Shown piece after piece: positions 1-10,066 of a stretch of DNA of 64,000 nt. A program made the position numbers and the translations under genes. The notes below the pieces were generated by a model. That model saw nothing but the letters and a program-made list of their open reading frames with translations, made no database searches and was not told the DNA's origin. The stretch is from positions 121,317,964-121,381,963 of the forward strand of contig CAMZMU010000063.1 in the NCBI GenBank assembly GCA_947311845.1, given 5' to 3'. Numbering within the stretch: position 1 is the first letter of the stretch; every line of letters starts with the position of its first letter. Origin of the DNA: Poa pratensis. Its lineage: Eukaryota > Streptophyta > Magnoliopsida > Poales > Poaceae.

Positions 1-111
1 GAGAAAATGTGAGTAATTGATTCAATAGGCCCTTTACTACTTCTTTGCTTCCGGTCATGTGAGAAGAGCACCCACTATCAATGAGCCATGAAGATCCACC
101 GGAAGAAAAGT
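1..111 (-). pseudogene. Copia pol start: aspartic protease N-terminus, partial, out of frame with gag
   Basis: Read on the minus strand, the frame gives SSWLIDSGCSSHMTG followed by about twenty more residues to the window edge. D-S-G is the catalytic triad motif of retroviral-type aspartic proteases, and the SWLIDSGCSSHMTG context is typical of plant Copia pol. This frame is +1 relative to gag, and a TAG lies in it just after the gag stop. Either pol is expressed by frameshifting or the copy carries an indel; the sequence alone cannot tell. Confidence 0.75.
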
Positions 112-122
112 CCTACAAAGAA

Positions 123-2618
123 TCAAGTCTTTGTTTTAGGTACCCATTGTGAAATGGGTCCTCTTTTGTTAGTCACAAGGGTCTTTGGAACCCAAATAGC
201 ATAGTGATAATCATCTCCATATGAAGTGCCAACATATTTAGCAAAAACACAACCATCTATAGATTTCATAAGAACATATGAAGGGTTGTATTTTCCCGCA
301 AAGTCATTGTGAGTGGCATTGCCCCTTGTGGCATCACCACTCGCAATGGTAGTCTCTTTTGCTTGTGCGGGCTTGGCATTCTTCTTGTTCGTGTTCTTCT
401 TCTTCTTCTTGGCAACATAACCAAGACCCTCTTTCCCTATGTGAGGCTTTTGCGCTTGCAAGAGCTCATAAAGAGGTTTCTCACCTTGAGGGCTAGAGGC
501 CTTGGCAAGTTCATTCTTCAACCTAGCATTTTCCTCAATGATATTTGCATGATCACAAGAGCAAGTAGAGGAGCTAGGTTCATCAATTTTAGTAGATTGT
601 ATTTGAAGTTGTTCAAAAGACTTGGTGAGAATAGAGTGTTCACTCTCCAAGGCCTTGTGAGCCTTGGTGAGCGACCCTAACTCATCGGCTAGTCTATTAT
701 GACCAACACCAAATACGACCTTTTGTTTCTCTAAAACATTGTATTTAGCAATAGCATGGTCACGTTCTTTAATGATCTTAGAAAGAGTTTCATTTTGAGA
801 TTCATCAAGATTCTCAAGCTTCTCCTCAAGAGAAACTCGAAGTTCATGCTCTTCCTCAATCGCCTCGGTAAGGGAAGCGATCTCATTAGCATATTCTCTT
901 TCTAGTCTCCCCTTTTCTTTAAGGAGATCTTGTGCGATGCCATATTGACTCATAAGAATCTCAAGCCGAATCTTGCTTTCACCTTGCAAGTTAGTCATCA
1001 AGAAATCCAAAGCAACATTTTCTTCCTTAACTCTAAGACTCATAAATTCATGCATTTCATTCATAGTCTTAGGAGGAAGGGAAGGTGATACCTCGGAGAG
1101 CTTGGCCATGAGACACGTAGCGGATTTGGTGGTGACATTATCATTGGGGGATTCAAAGAGAGAAGGGGTTGTCGATGAAGCAATGGCTAAAGCGGCCACT
1201 TCACTTGTGGTTGTTTCTTCTTCATCACTCTCATCCCCGGACATATATTCCTCTCTCACCACCAACACCTTGGAAGGTAGCTTCTTGTTGGGATTGAACT
1301 TCTTGAAGTAAGGCTTCGTGGGAGAAGAACTTGACGCTTCCTTGCGAATGAGTCTTCCTCCATGTTCTTCACGGTTCTTGTAAGGGCATTGGGCAACATA
1401 GTGGAATTGATCTTGACAATTGAAGCAAGTCTTCATTTTTGGGTTGCCTTCCTTGTAGCCTCTTGCTTTATGCTTTTTATCCACATAAGCTTTAGCTTTA
1501 GATGGATTTTTCCAAAAGTCCTTCGCCATGAGAGCCACATAATCTCTATGAGCACCCTTGAGTTCCTCGGGTGCCAAGTAACTTCCCTCTTCATGATCTT
1601 GGTCTTCATCTAGTTCCACAACCTTGGCCTTCAAAGCAAGTGAGGAACTTTGGGCCATTCCAAGAGCTCGGGCACGAGAGTCTCTAGCAATTTGAGCTCG
1701 GACCTTGTAAGATTGCATCTCTTGCATGACTTCATTTGAGGTCAAGAGGTCATAGTTGTGCTTCCCTTGGAGACTATTCAAGTCGTTCTCTTCAAACGGC
1801 ATGAGGGCATTCACATACTTCCTCTTGATGTAAGTATCATCCACATGTTTAGCACCAAGGTCTCTAAATGCGGTAGCAAGAGCCTTGAGCCTTTGATACA
1901 TCTCCTCATGAGTTTCATCATCTTTCTTGTAGAAGCCTTCAATTTGATTGCTCATGGCTTCATATCTATTTCTTCTCATGCTCTCATTTCCAACAAACAC
2001 CTCCGTGAGATTGTTCCATGCTTCCTTGGCGGTGGTGCAATCTTCAATGTGATGGATGTTCTTTTCACCCACGGCAACACGGATCACATCAAGAGCGGTG
2101 GAATTTAGTTGAGCTTCAACTTCTTCTTTCCTTGTCAAGTCATTTTCATCCACCGGCTTGAATCCATCAACAATGATCTTCCAAAGACCTATGCAACCAC
2201 TTTTCAAGTGAGATTTCATAGAAGATTGCCAACGGGTAAAGGAAGATGCATTAAGACTAGGTGGAGCTCCTCTTAAGTGAATAGGAGGATGAGGCACGGG
2301 TAGGTCGGGAGAGTATGCAAAAGGAACTCTAGCATGCTCTCCCTTCCCATTAGGTGTTTTAGGTGAGGATTCATTTTTATTTGAGTTCACCCCCGCTTTC
2401 TCTTCGACACTTACATCCGAGGGCTTCTCCTTAGGAGGAGCCTCCGGAGTTAGGGAGGAGTCGATACCCTTTGCCACCATGAGTTGCTCTAACATTTTGC
2501 GCAACTCTCCCATTTGAGTATCCATAGAGGACTTCAAGGAAGTGAAGTCCTCCACGGAAACAGAAGTGGGAACGATGGTGTCATCGGGTATCTCATTCCC
2601 ATGTTCGTCGAGGGCCAT
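123..2618 (-). CDS. gag: Copia gag polyprotein (831 aa), zinc-knuckle nucleocapsid
   Basis: Structural protein of the retrotransposon that packages element RNA in cytoplasmic virus-like particles. Visible parts: an acidic/Lys-rich N-terminal 100 residues; a UBN2/DUF4219-like gag region at about 115-310 (SFTRWQSSMKSHLKSG, NRYEAMSNQIEGFYKK); a CCHC zinc knuckle near residue 398, CFNCQDQFHYVAQC, spaced C-x2-C-x4-H-x4-C; a long Glu/Lys/Leu-rich stretch at about 530-720 that looks coiled-coil; and a Lys-rich patch near 740. The ATG at 2618 lies about 40 bases past the primer site, as expected. The frame is open throughout, so insertion is probably fairly recent. It ends 12 bases before the protease frame region begins, in a different frame. 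The family is secure; the exact lineage is not assigned. Confidence 0.92.
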   Translation of the reverse strand: MALDEHGNEIPDDTIVPTSVSVEDFTSLKSSMDTQMGELRKMLEQLMVAKGIDSSLTPEAPPKEKPSDVSVEEKAGVNSNKNESSPKTPNGKGEHARVPFAYSPDLPVPHPPIHLRGAPPSLNASSFTRWQSSMKSHLKSGCIGLWKIIVDGFKPVDENDLTRKEEVEAQLNSTALDVIRVAVGEKNIHHIEDCTTAKEAWNNLTEVFVGNESMRRNRYEAMSNQIEGFYKKDDETHEEMYQRLKALATAFRDLGAKHVDDTYIKRKYVNALMPFEENDLNSLQGKHNYDLLTSNEVMQEMQSYKVRAQIARDSRARALGMAQSSSLALKAKVVELDEDQDHEEGSYLAPEELKGAHRDYVALMAKDFWKNPSKAKAYVDKKHKARGYKEGNPKMKTCFNCQDQFHYVAQCPYKNREEHGGRLIRKEASSSSPTKPYFKKFNPNKKLPSKVLVVREEYMSGDESDEEETTTSEVAALAIASSTTPSLFESPNDNVTTKSATCLMAKLSEVSPSLPPKTMNEMHEFMSLRVKEENVALDFLMTNLQGESKIRLEILMSQYGIAQDLLKEKGRLEREYANEIASLTEAIEEEHELRVSLEEKLENLDESQNETLSKIIKERDHAIAKYNVLEKQKVVFGVGHNRLADELGSLTKAHKALESEHSILTKSFEQLQIQSTKIDEPSSSTCSCDHANIIEENARLKNELAKASSPQGEKPLYELLQAQKPHIGKEGLGYVAKKKKKNTNKKNAKPAQAKETTIASGDATRGNATHNDFAGKYNPSYVLMKSIDGCVFAKYVGTSYGDDYHYAIWVPKTLVTNKRGPISQWVPKTKT

Positions 2619-2656
2619 ATTTCTCTTAGGCGGTTAAGCCCGAATAAAGAGCCGAG

Positions 2657-2668
2657 GCTCTGATACCA
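2657..2668 (-). other. Primer binding site (initiator Met tRNA)
   Basis: Minus strand reads TGGTATCAGAGC, the standard plant primer binding site complementary to the 3' end of initiator methionine tRNA. It starts two bases inside the LTR boundary, which fixes the LTR end at 2671. Confidence 0.93.
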
Positions 2669-3373
2669 ATTGAAAGGATCGTATGGCCACCTAGAGGGGG
2701 GGGGGTGAATAGGTGCTACTCCAATTTTTAATTCTTTTTCGATTAAGGCTTGACTAAAAGGTAAATTCTCTAGATATGCAACTATGGTGAATTTACCTAT
2801 ATGACAAGTTAAGTCTAAACAAGATAAGATACAAGTAGTAAATAACTAGAAAGGATTAACCGATAGGAAAGCACGCGGAGACAAGAATGTATTCCCGAGT
2901 TCCTCCTTTTTAGGGGAGTACGTCTCGTTGGAGGGGTGTGAGCTTCAAACTCAAGATGCCACAAAAGGCTTCACCCTATTCTCCGATGAACCTCGCACAA
3001 AAGCTCGGTCCACCTTTCTTTATCGGAATCCTCCAAAGCGGAATCCGGAGCACAAAAGCTCGTTACAACAACTTGAGGCTCAACCCACAAAAGGATTGGG
3101 GGCTCTCAATCACCAACAACACCTGCTACACAAAAGTAACAAGCAAGTGAGAACAACAAGATGCCTAGGTTTTCCTAGTGGAAACCCTAGGCTCGAATCC
3201 CTCAAGTGAATGAAGGGGAAATGAAGAACGCTTTGGTGAAGTAGTAGATCCGGGCCTTCTCCTTCAATCCTCCAAAGATCAACGAGTTTGGGTGGAGGGA
3301 TTGGGAGATCTAGTGATTCTTGAGCTTGCAACAATGGTGTACTTCAGATCTGGGCGAGCTGGCTGGAGGTAGG

Positions 3374-3397
3374 TGGAGGGGTATATATACCCCTCCA
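3374..3397 (-). promoter_or_regulatory. LTR TATA-box candidate inside a 24-bp perfect palindrome
   Basis: The core GGGGTATATATACCCC sits at the centre of a perfect 24-bp palindrome. It lies about 590 bp into the LTR from its transcriptional upstream end (3987), a plausible place for the U3 promoter of a long Copia LTR. Because it is palindromic it could work in either direction. The promoter role is inferred from position and the TATA core only. Confidence 0.6.
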
Positions 3398-3419
3398 GAA
3401 AACTAGCCGTTGCAGTCCA

Positions 3420-3840
3420 CTTAGTCCGGAGTCTCCGGACCTGGAGACCGGAAACTCCGGCCTGGGCCGGAACTCCGGCCCCACTCCGGACCAGATACCG
3501 CAGCAGCCGTGCGATGCTCTTCTTCTCTGCAGGCCGGAAACTCCGGACTGGGAGGCCGGAAACTCCGGACAGGCCGGAATCTCCGGGCCTACTCCGGGGC
3601 AACTCCGGACCCTATACCGCACGCGCCGTCCAGGGAAAGTCTTCGATTCAAACCACTGGTCAGGGGCGGAGTCTCCGGACCGCGGGACCGGAAACTCCGG
3701 CCGGTGCGGAAACTCCGGTGTTACTCCGGGGTAACTCCGCACCACATCCCGCAGCTGCCGCCCAGTGGAGCTTTTGCTCCAGAAAATGACTTAGCCGGAG
3801 ACTCCGGCCACATAGACCGGAGACTCCGGACTGGACAGGC
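3420..3840. repeat. Cluster of CCGGAAACTCCGG-type near-palindromes in LTR U3
   Basis: CTCCGG or its variants recurs dozens of times at irregular spacing (for example CCGGAAACTCCGG, CCGGAGTCTCCGG, CCGGAGACTCCGG). Each unit is a near-palindrome around a CCGG core. The block lies upstream of the TATA candidate on the transcribed strand, where enhancer repeats would be expected. It is also very rich in CpG and CCGG methylation targets. Confidence 0.75.
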
Positions 3841-4042
3841 AAATGCAAGCTTCTTTTTCTTGTCAAGTGTTTCGATGCAAAGTGTAATTGTATCATTTCA
3901 TTCCTGCACACTTAACATCATATTAAATAATTCCTAGTGTTGTTGCCTAACACACAAAACATAGGGGACATAAAATATGTCCTTTCACCGTGCATGCGTG
4001 TGCCAGTGCGGCCGTGCATGCGTCTGCTTCAACCTCAGGTAC

Positions 4043-4294
4043 GCGTCGCCCATGTACAGAGCAGAGAGCACGCCTAATCCATGCAGAGAGCTTTGGGCCA
4101 TGGTGGTTGGGTGATTAATTCATCATTAGTCGGTAAATCTTGCCGTCTAATCCATGCATGATGCATGCACGCGTCGCCTGTGTACAGAGCAGAGAGCACG
4201 CCTAATTCATGCAGAGAGCCACGGTGGTTGGGTGATTAATTCATCATTAGTCGGTAATCTTGCTGCCTAATCCATACATGATGCATCCATGCAC
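4043..4294. repeat. Tandem duplication, two copies of about 125-128 bp
   Basis: Copy 1 (4043-4170) and copy 2 (4171-4294) share GCGTCGCC, GTACAGAGCAGAGAGCACGC and GGTGATTAATTCATCATTAG in the same order, with a few substitutions and small indels. The copies abut directly. No coding frame or function is visible; it lies just outside the Copia LTR. Confidence 0.85.
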
Positions 4295-4345
4295 GTAGGG
4301 TAGCTCTGTAGCTGTATCGTATTTCTTTTCGTTGCCATGGCAGTG

Positions 4346-4505
4346 CCTATCGTCGGGGCCTGGACGATTAGTCCCTATCATCTACGCCGTTGACGACAGG
4401 GCTATCGGCCGCGTGGGCTGGCCCACCCAAGACCTGATCGTCCAGGCCCCCGACGATATGCACTAATTGTCCAGGCCACAACGATAGGCACTAATCGTCC
4501 AGGCC
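4346..4505. repeat. Inverted-repeat cluster based on GGCCTGGACGATTAGTGC
   Basis: The motif CGTCGGGGCCTGGACGAT occurs once on the left. Three inverted forms (GATCGTCCAGGCCCCCGACG, AATTGTCCAGGCC, AATCGTCCAGGCC) occur on the right, flanking a roughly 50-bp spacer. This resembles the short repeats at ends of DNA transposons, but no clear TIR/TSD pair was found. About 600 bp to the right (4506-5129) holds no recognisable gene. Confidence 0.5.
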
Positions 4506-5129
4506 GCAAATTAGGCCGCACTATTTTTCAAATTGTCTCAGAACGCGTAATATTAATCGAATTTCTGTAAAAAATGTATTATTTTAAAAAATTTAGCCAC
4601 ATCTTGCATCCCTCACCCGAATCTCTCTGATGTCCGTTTTGGCGACGCTGTCCTGTTCCCACGGGCACTGAGCTGGAACGGGCTGTTGAAATAGTATTGC
4701 TACGCCCGCGAACGGTGTCCACAACTTACCTTATCGATCGTTCGTAATAATTTGTCTTTCTTAGTACTTGTCGTTTTAATTGGCTTGATTTGTTTATTTA
4801 CTTGGCAAAGTTGATCATGCGTCCATCCATAGAGACCATGGCTTATCGCTTTGTTCATGACAATCTGGCTGCGGATCAGGAGCCTTCCCATGCAATATAG
4901 GGGAGAAGAAGAATCCACTCTACAGATATGCACTTCTCCATCCACAATCCAAACTCTGAACCTTATAATGACCAGGCAACCTGAATCCAAAACGCGCAGT
5001 CATTCAGTTTGTCTTCCTCCATGATGCAGTATCTCTGTAGACCTACAAATATTCAAAGCCGAAACCTGAAAATACACGCAAACGAGTGAAATACCCAGTC
5101 CGCTCTCTTATCCGTTCCCCTGTTACAGT

Positions 5130-5942
5130 GAAAAGGAGGCGAAAAGGAGGCGACCGGAAGCTTCGAGGCCTCGCCGGCGGATCCGCTGCTCCCCTCCGCC
5201 TCCGGTCGCCGTCTTGGCGTCGTGAGGTGGGGGGGAGCCCCGGCCCCCGTCCGTGCGTGTAGATAGGTCCTAGGTTTCTAGGTTTGTTTGCTCAGGCGGC
5301 GGCTCCGAAGACGGTGGCGGAGGCGTCGGCGTGTCGAGCTATGTCCTTTCCCTCCTTTCCGCGTTCCGGCGACGTCGCTGGGGAGGTAGTGAAGGTGGTT
5401 CGTCGGGTCTCCTCCTCCTGCTCTGCTTCTCTGGCCGAGCGTGGTGGTTTGGGGAGGAGCTGGTGGGTGGTGGTGATCTGTTTTTGGTGGTGGTTCGTGT
5501 GGTGGTCCTCTTCGTCGTGTTTGCTCCGGCCGGCCATGGTGGCGAGGGGAGCGGGCGTCTGGAGGTTGTCTGCTGGAGCTAGTGGTGGTCCTGGGTGGCG
5601 GCGCGTCGGCGGGAAGATGGGTGGAGCGGTGGAGAGGGTGTTGTGGCCGTGCACGTTCAACGTCTTCGGTTTCCGTCGCGCGGCGGCGGACGGCTCAGCG
5701 GTCGTCTACAAGGTGTGGAGGTGCCTTCTCCCCGGCGGTAGGCGGTACGGTGGCTCCGGCGTCGCCTAGGATCTTGGGGCTGCGGCGGTGGATCCGATTG
5801 AGCTTTCTGCAGGTTGCTGGGGGTGCTTTGTGCTTATTCCTGGAGTCCTTTGTAATTTTCTTTCTTCCTTTGGACCTCCTTGTAATTTGTGCTGGGTTTC
5901 CTGATTTATGCATCAGATCCTTTCCTCAAAAAAAAAAAAAAC
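5130..5942 (+). mobile_element. Poly(A)-tailed retroelement-like block (non-LTR or retroposed transcript)
   Basis: A GC-rich block begins near GAAAAGGAGGCGACCGG. It ends in an AT-rich 3'-UTR-like stretch with two TTTGTAATTT-type signals and a run of 14 A's at about 5928-5941. A 3' poly(A) after UTR-like sequence is the mark of LINE-mediated retroposition. No reverse transcriptase is present, so it would be a 5'-truncated LINE, a SINE-like element or a retroposed transcript. No convincing target-site duplication was found. Open frames inside (for example 5284-5769) look like GC-rich shadows. Confidence 0.45.
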
Positions 5943-6384
5943 AAACGTTGCTACCCAATTCTTGCTGGAGATCTGTGGGGTTTTCAGATATGGGACATAC
6001 TGATGGCAGCTCCAGCGGCGTGTAGGGGCACGGTCACGAGCGTGACGGCTCAATCGCCGGGACGTGCATGAATGCCTGGTCGCGCAAGAATGCGGCGGCG
6101 TCGGCGTCGACGCTACCATCGGGGTACCCACACACGCCGTCCACCACGCCGAGGAAGTGCTCGTCCTAGTCGTGGTCCGTTAGGTTGCAGGAAGCCGACT
6201 CCATCTTCAGAACCCTCGTCGTGTTATCCTCGATCGGAGGTCAACCCGAGAGGCACTTCCTGGAGTTCTCGAAACCAGTGGTGGTGGCAGCACCGATGGG
6301 ATGAAGCTAGCGACACGTCCTTCCTTGCCGCCTTCCGATTTTTATTATGCACGGGAGGCCCAGGCGAGCGAGCGATCGATGGAG

Positions 6385-6479
6385 GAAACAAAGCCACGAC
6401 GTACGAAACCAAACCAAAACAGACGGACGAAATTTTGGGGGGAAGAAACAGTACTCCTTCCTTTATTATTAGGTATAGA
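6385..6479 (-). mobile_element. Helitron 5' terminus (element extends to the left)
   Basis: Minus strand from 6479 reads TCTATACCTAATAATAAAGG, a typical grass Helitron 5' end beginning with TC. It is followed by the AAATTTCGTCC-type conserved interior. The base before it is A, as expected for insertion between A and T. The matching CTRRT 3' end should lie at lower coordinates; I could not identify it among later insertions. Confidence 0.65.
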
Positions 6480-6560
6480 TTATATATGTAGACAGTTCCC
6501 CGGTACCGTTGCATATTTGTAAGCACGTCCACCGTCCGGCTGTTCCCCGGCTTTGTATTA

Positions 6561-6594
6561 ACTAGTAGGCTTCGGCGCGGCATCACGCCGCGCC
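6561..6594 (-). mobile_element. Helitron 3' terminus (hairpin plus CTAGT)
   Basis: On the minus strand an 8-bp perfect stem (GGCGCGGC / GCCGCGCC, 5-base loop, 6574-6594) is followed after 8 bases by CTAGT, with a T next in the flank. Hairpin plus CTRRT followed by T is the defining Helitron 3' structure. The element would extend right. Its partner 5' end is either 16619, making a roughly 10-kb element, or lost; the nearer end at 15869 complicates pairing. Confidence 0.72.
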
Positions 6595-7261
6595 CGTGGT
6601 TATATAAATTCAATTAATCAATGAAAAAGTTTGCATTAAATCTTTAATTTGCTTAGTGTTTTTTTACTTGTTAATTTGCTTAGTGTTGATAATTGATTAA
6701 TTAGAAGTAGCCACTTTCGGTCTATTCTGGCGGTCTGGCCGTTGCCTCTTTCCAATTTCCAATTTCTCGGTCACATTCAATCCCGTTTCCTCTTCTCCCC
6801 GATGGCGACCGCCATCGATGAGCGGTGCTCCTCCCTCTCTCTCACCGGCACCGGCCGTCGCACGTCGCAGCTCTAGATCCATCCCCTTCCCAAGGCTGAC
6901 GTTCTCACATCTCTCTACACGGCAGAGCAGGTTGTGGGAAGAGCACCGGCTGTGCCGCCACGGCGAGGAGCGCCGGGAGCCAGTCTCCCTCTCTCACCGG
7001 CGCCAGGAGCCAGGTTCCCCTTACCAAGGCCGCCGCCCTCCTCCATCTCCCTAGCCTCCATGCCCCCTCCCCATGCCTGAGTTCCTCCTTGTCCAATCCC
7101 CTTTTCTCCGAACGTGGTGTGCTGAGGATAAGAAGCGGAAGGAGGAGGGAGGCGGCGGTGTGCGTGCCGGCAGTGAAGGTGGCTGGGAAGAGCGTCGCCG
7201 GTGACAACATGGAGAGGAGCACCGGGATGGAGGTGGCCCTCACCACGGCAACACCGTCAAG
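6595..7261. other. Non-coding or captured sequence inside the Helitron interval
   Basis: The first 130 bases are AT-rich. From 6790 the sequence is GC-rich with CTCTCTCACCGGC repeated twice (about 6836 and 6992). Open frames on both strands are short and share no recognisable domain. It could be a captured 5' gene fragment; nothing stronger can be said. Confidence 0.4.
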
Positions 7262-7270
7262 ATGTGCTGA

Positions 7271-8784
7271 CGAGAAAATGACAAGAAACCACCACAATTG
7301 CGCACGAGACGACGATGAATCACCACCTTAGCGCTTTTTGACACATAAATACCACTATTCGGGCCAGGTCGTGACGCGGAGCACTGATCACCTCTGTTTA
7401 GCATTTTGACAACATTTCTGGCAGGTGGGACCCACTTGTCAGTGCACACGTGGCAAAAAAAAGGAAAAAAAAAGCAAGGGGAAGTGAGAGAACACGGTCT
7501 GGTCAACGGAGGCAGAGTGGAGCACCCCGCCGCGACCACCCCTGGCCGCGCTCCGCGCCGCGGCAGCAGCGACGACGGGATGCTGGACGACGGGCTCCTC
7601 ACACGCCTCCTCTCCGCAGGCGTCCACGAGCTCGGGCGCGGAGCGCGTCGTGCGCGCGCAGGCCAGCGCGGCCGGCGCCGGCGACCGTGGCGCAGGCCAG
7701 CAGGGCCAGAAGCGAGGTGGGCGGCGCGAAGGCCACAGCGAGCACGGTAGACGGCGCGGATGGCACGTCGGGCGCGTCCACCGACCCAGCGCACACAGCC
7801 TCCCGCCTCCGCGCGCCGTCGCCGGATACCGCGACCCCGCCGGCGACGTAGAACACGCCGCCTGCTCGGCCCCTGCGCACCCGTATCTCCGCCGCGCCGC
7901 CTCGGCGACCACGCGCCACACGTCGTACTCCACTACCTCCGCGGTCCGCGCGGACCCGCCGGCGACGTAGATCCGCCCTCCCACGGCGGCGGGCACAAAC
8001 TTCTTGCGCGAGAACAGCGTGGGCGCGCAGGCATGCGCCGCGCCCGTGAGCGCATCCACCCGCAGCGTGGCACCGGGGATGACGAGGAAGATCTCGTGGC
8101 CCAACGCGACGGCGTGCGCGAGCATGGAGCCGCCGCAGTGCAGCGTGGCGATCTGGAACAGCTGCTGCTGCTCCTGCCCAAGAGGGAACGTCTAGGATGC
8201 GAGGAGGTCAGCGAAGCGGCGGTCCCCGATTCGATCCGGAGGAGTACAGAGGCGAGGGGAAGCAGCAGGTCAGCGGCGGCGCACTGCCGGCCAGGAGGAA
8301 GACGATGGTGTCCCGGCGAGTTCCTGCACCAAGCGGCGGCGCTCTGCCGGCCAAAGTTGCGAGCGAGCGAGCGCGACCACGGGCCCGGCCGGCGCGGGCG
8401 CGGGCAGGGGCCGGGCAGGGGAAGCGCGGCCACGCGCGGGCGAGCTCTGAGCCCTGGGCGTCCGCCACGGGCGCCGGCCACGCGCGCGCGAGCTCGCCGG
8501 GGGATGCCGCGCGGACGAGGGAGTGCGTTGACCTACTCTTTTTTCTTTTTTGCCACGTAGAGCGAATTGGTTTTGGCCAACTTTTTATATTTTTTGTTTG
8601 TGCCACGTGTGCACTGACAGCGGGTCCCACCTGCCAGAAATCCTGTTAGAACGTTAACCACAGGTGATCAGTGCTCCGCGTCATGACCTAGCCCGAATAG
8701 TGGTATTTATGTGTCAAAAAACCCAAAGATGGTGGCTCATCGTCGCCTTGTGTTCAATTGTGGTGGTTTTTTTGTCATTTAGTC
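7271..8784. mobile_element. Mutator-like element (Pack-MULE) with a 9-bp TSD
   Basis: Terminal inverted repeats of about 184 bp (7271-7454 and 8602-8784) share GACACATAAATACCACTATT, GCGGAGCACTGATCACCT and TTTCTGGCAGGTGGGACCC. They are flanked by an exact 9-bp direct duplication ATGTGCTGA (7262-7270, 8785-8793). Long TIRs plus a 9-bp target duplication define Mutator-like elements. There is no transposase; the interior is GC-rich and contains a kelch-gene fragment, making it a Pack-MULE. Length is 1514 bp. Confidence 0.9.
7660..8320 (-). pseudogene. Captured kelch-repeat (F-box/kelch-like) gene fragment, frameshifted
   Basis: The minus-strand frame from 8125 gives FVPAAVGGRIYVAGGSAR, a kelch strand with the diagnostic Gly-Gly, then EVVEYDVWRVVAEAARRRYG, the Tyr/Trp part of the blade. 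The next blade, GVFYVAGGVAVSGDG, appears one frame over from about 7859, so an indel separates them. Upstream residues around 8210-8310 (LLAGSAPPLTCCFPSPLY) sit in yet another frame. Kelch blades of this kind occur in plant F-box/kelch proteins that select targets for ubiquitination, but no F-box is visible. With several frameshifts and no complete propeller, this is a dead fragment picked up by the Pack-MULE. A hydrophobic segment near 7660-7735 may come from a second source gene. Confidence 0.7.
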
Positions 8785-8793
8785 ATGTGCTGA

Positions 8794-9265
8794 CCTTTAG
8801 CTTTAGGTAAGCAACAGTTCCCGCAAAACACAGGCAAGTAGCAGGAGATGTGTCTCAAGTTTGAGCTTTCAAGTTGCTGATTTGTTGCATTTTCCATACA
8901 ATTTATAAGAATTACTCCTATGAATATTGGGACATAGGACTACAACATAATACAGGTGCTATATCTGAAGGTTGACACACACTTACACAACACATCACAA
9001 CATCCAGCAATGCCTCTAAAGATACATAGATGGCACTGAAATTGTAGTTTACGTGTCCATAAATACTGTCATGCCAAAATGGTACTTAGCGATGGCTTCG
9101 CAAGAATGACATATAGTAATAGTTGCATTAGTGATTAGTTTGTGAGAACATCTGATCTGATGGGTCCGGAGGTCATGCCTGCCGACCCTGACGATGTTCC
9201 ACATGCCGATCAACTTCACTACCGACTTTGTCCCTAACGGCAACAACCACACCCGATGAACATGA
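8794..9265. other. Spacer between Pack-MULE and Harbinger-like element
   Basis: AT-rich sequence with no supported gene. It is probably the host sequence of the Helitron or older transposon into which both elements inserted. Confidence 0.4.
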
Positions 9266-9555
9266 GAGCATCTCCAACCGGAGTTGCCAAATTTGGCCCC
9301 CAAAGTGTCCGCGGACAGCGACCGGACACACCTCAAAAAAGGTGTCCTACAACCATGCCCCCCATATCCGCATCCTCAAAACCATACTAGCCATGCAACG
9401 TAAATAAAGAACGTAGATCGGAGCTAGTTCGATCGGAGTTCGGATTACATACATAGGTGGGCTAAACTATATAGACAAATTGTAGCAAAAGTAGGCAAAC
9501 CGGCGGCGCCGCCATCCTCTCTGTCCGCCGGTCCCTTCGCCTCCATCGGCGGTGC

Positions 9556-10030
9556 TCACTGCCTTGACGCCGGCCCCTTCCCCTTGTCATCAGCGGAAGG
9601 GCGATGGCGGCGCAGCAGCTCGAAGGCCGCGTACGGGTCGTCGTTGGAGGAGGCGGAGCTGTTGGAGCGAGCGGCGAGGACGGCGCGGGTCTGCTCCTCA
9701 GCGAGCCTGGCCACGCGGTCGTTCTTCGCCGTCTCCTTCTTCGACTCGGCGATGGCGGCGTTGAGCATCGCCTTGTTCTTGCGGCGGAGGCTCCTGGCGT
9801 CCGTCTCCGCGGTCGTGTACGACCGCTCCAAGACAGCCAACGGCACCGGCTCCTTCGCCGCGGCGCGCAATGCCCGCTCCGCCGCAGCGGGGTCGGCCTT
9901 GCGGAGCTGCCGGAAAGCCTTCCCCTCGTCTCCGGCGCGCGCATCCGCTTCGAAGACGGCGGGGTCTTCGGAAGAAGGCGCCATCCGCCGGCCCCGTCCG
10001 GCAGAATCTTCCACCCAGGTGGAGCTTGGA

Positions 10031-10066
<36 letters not shown>

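Larger units (their letters stand above)
1..3987 (-). mobile_element. Ty1/Copia LTR retrotransposon, 5' portion (runs off the window start)
   Basis: In minus-strand order the element shows a 5' LTR (3987 to 2671), a primer binding site (2668 to 2657), a gag reading frame (2618 to 123) and the beginning of the aspartic protease (before position 110). The rest of pol and the 3' LTR would lie left of the window. Copia assignment rests on the gag type (UBN2-like region plus one CCHC zinc knuckle) and on protease following gag directly. Target-site duplication and LTR-LTR divergence cannot be judged with one LTR. Confidence 0.93.
2671..3987 (-). repeat. 5' LTR of the Copia element (1317 bp)
   Basis: The LTR begins TGAAAGGA and ends TCCTTTCA, an 8-bp perfect terminal inverted repeat with canonical TG...CA ends. 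One end abuts the primer binding site. It contains a palindromic TATA-box candidate and a dense cluster of CTCCGG motifs, listed separately. Short frames inside it are not coding. Confidence 0.92.

Noticed and set aside
5284..6025. Arg/Val-rich frames in the poly(A)-tailed block
   Set aside because: GC-rich open frames on both strands without domain or splice support.
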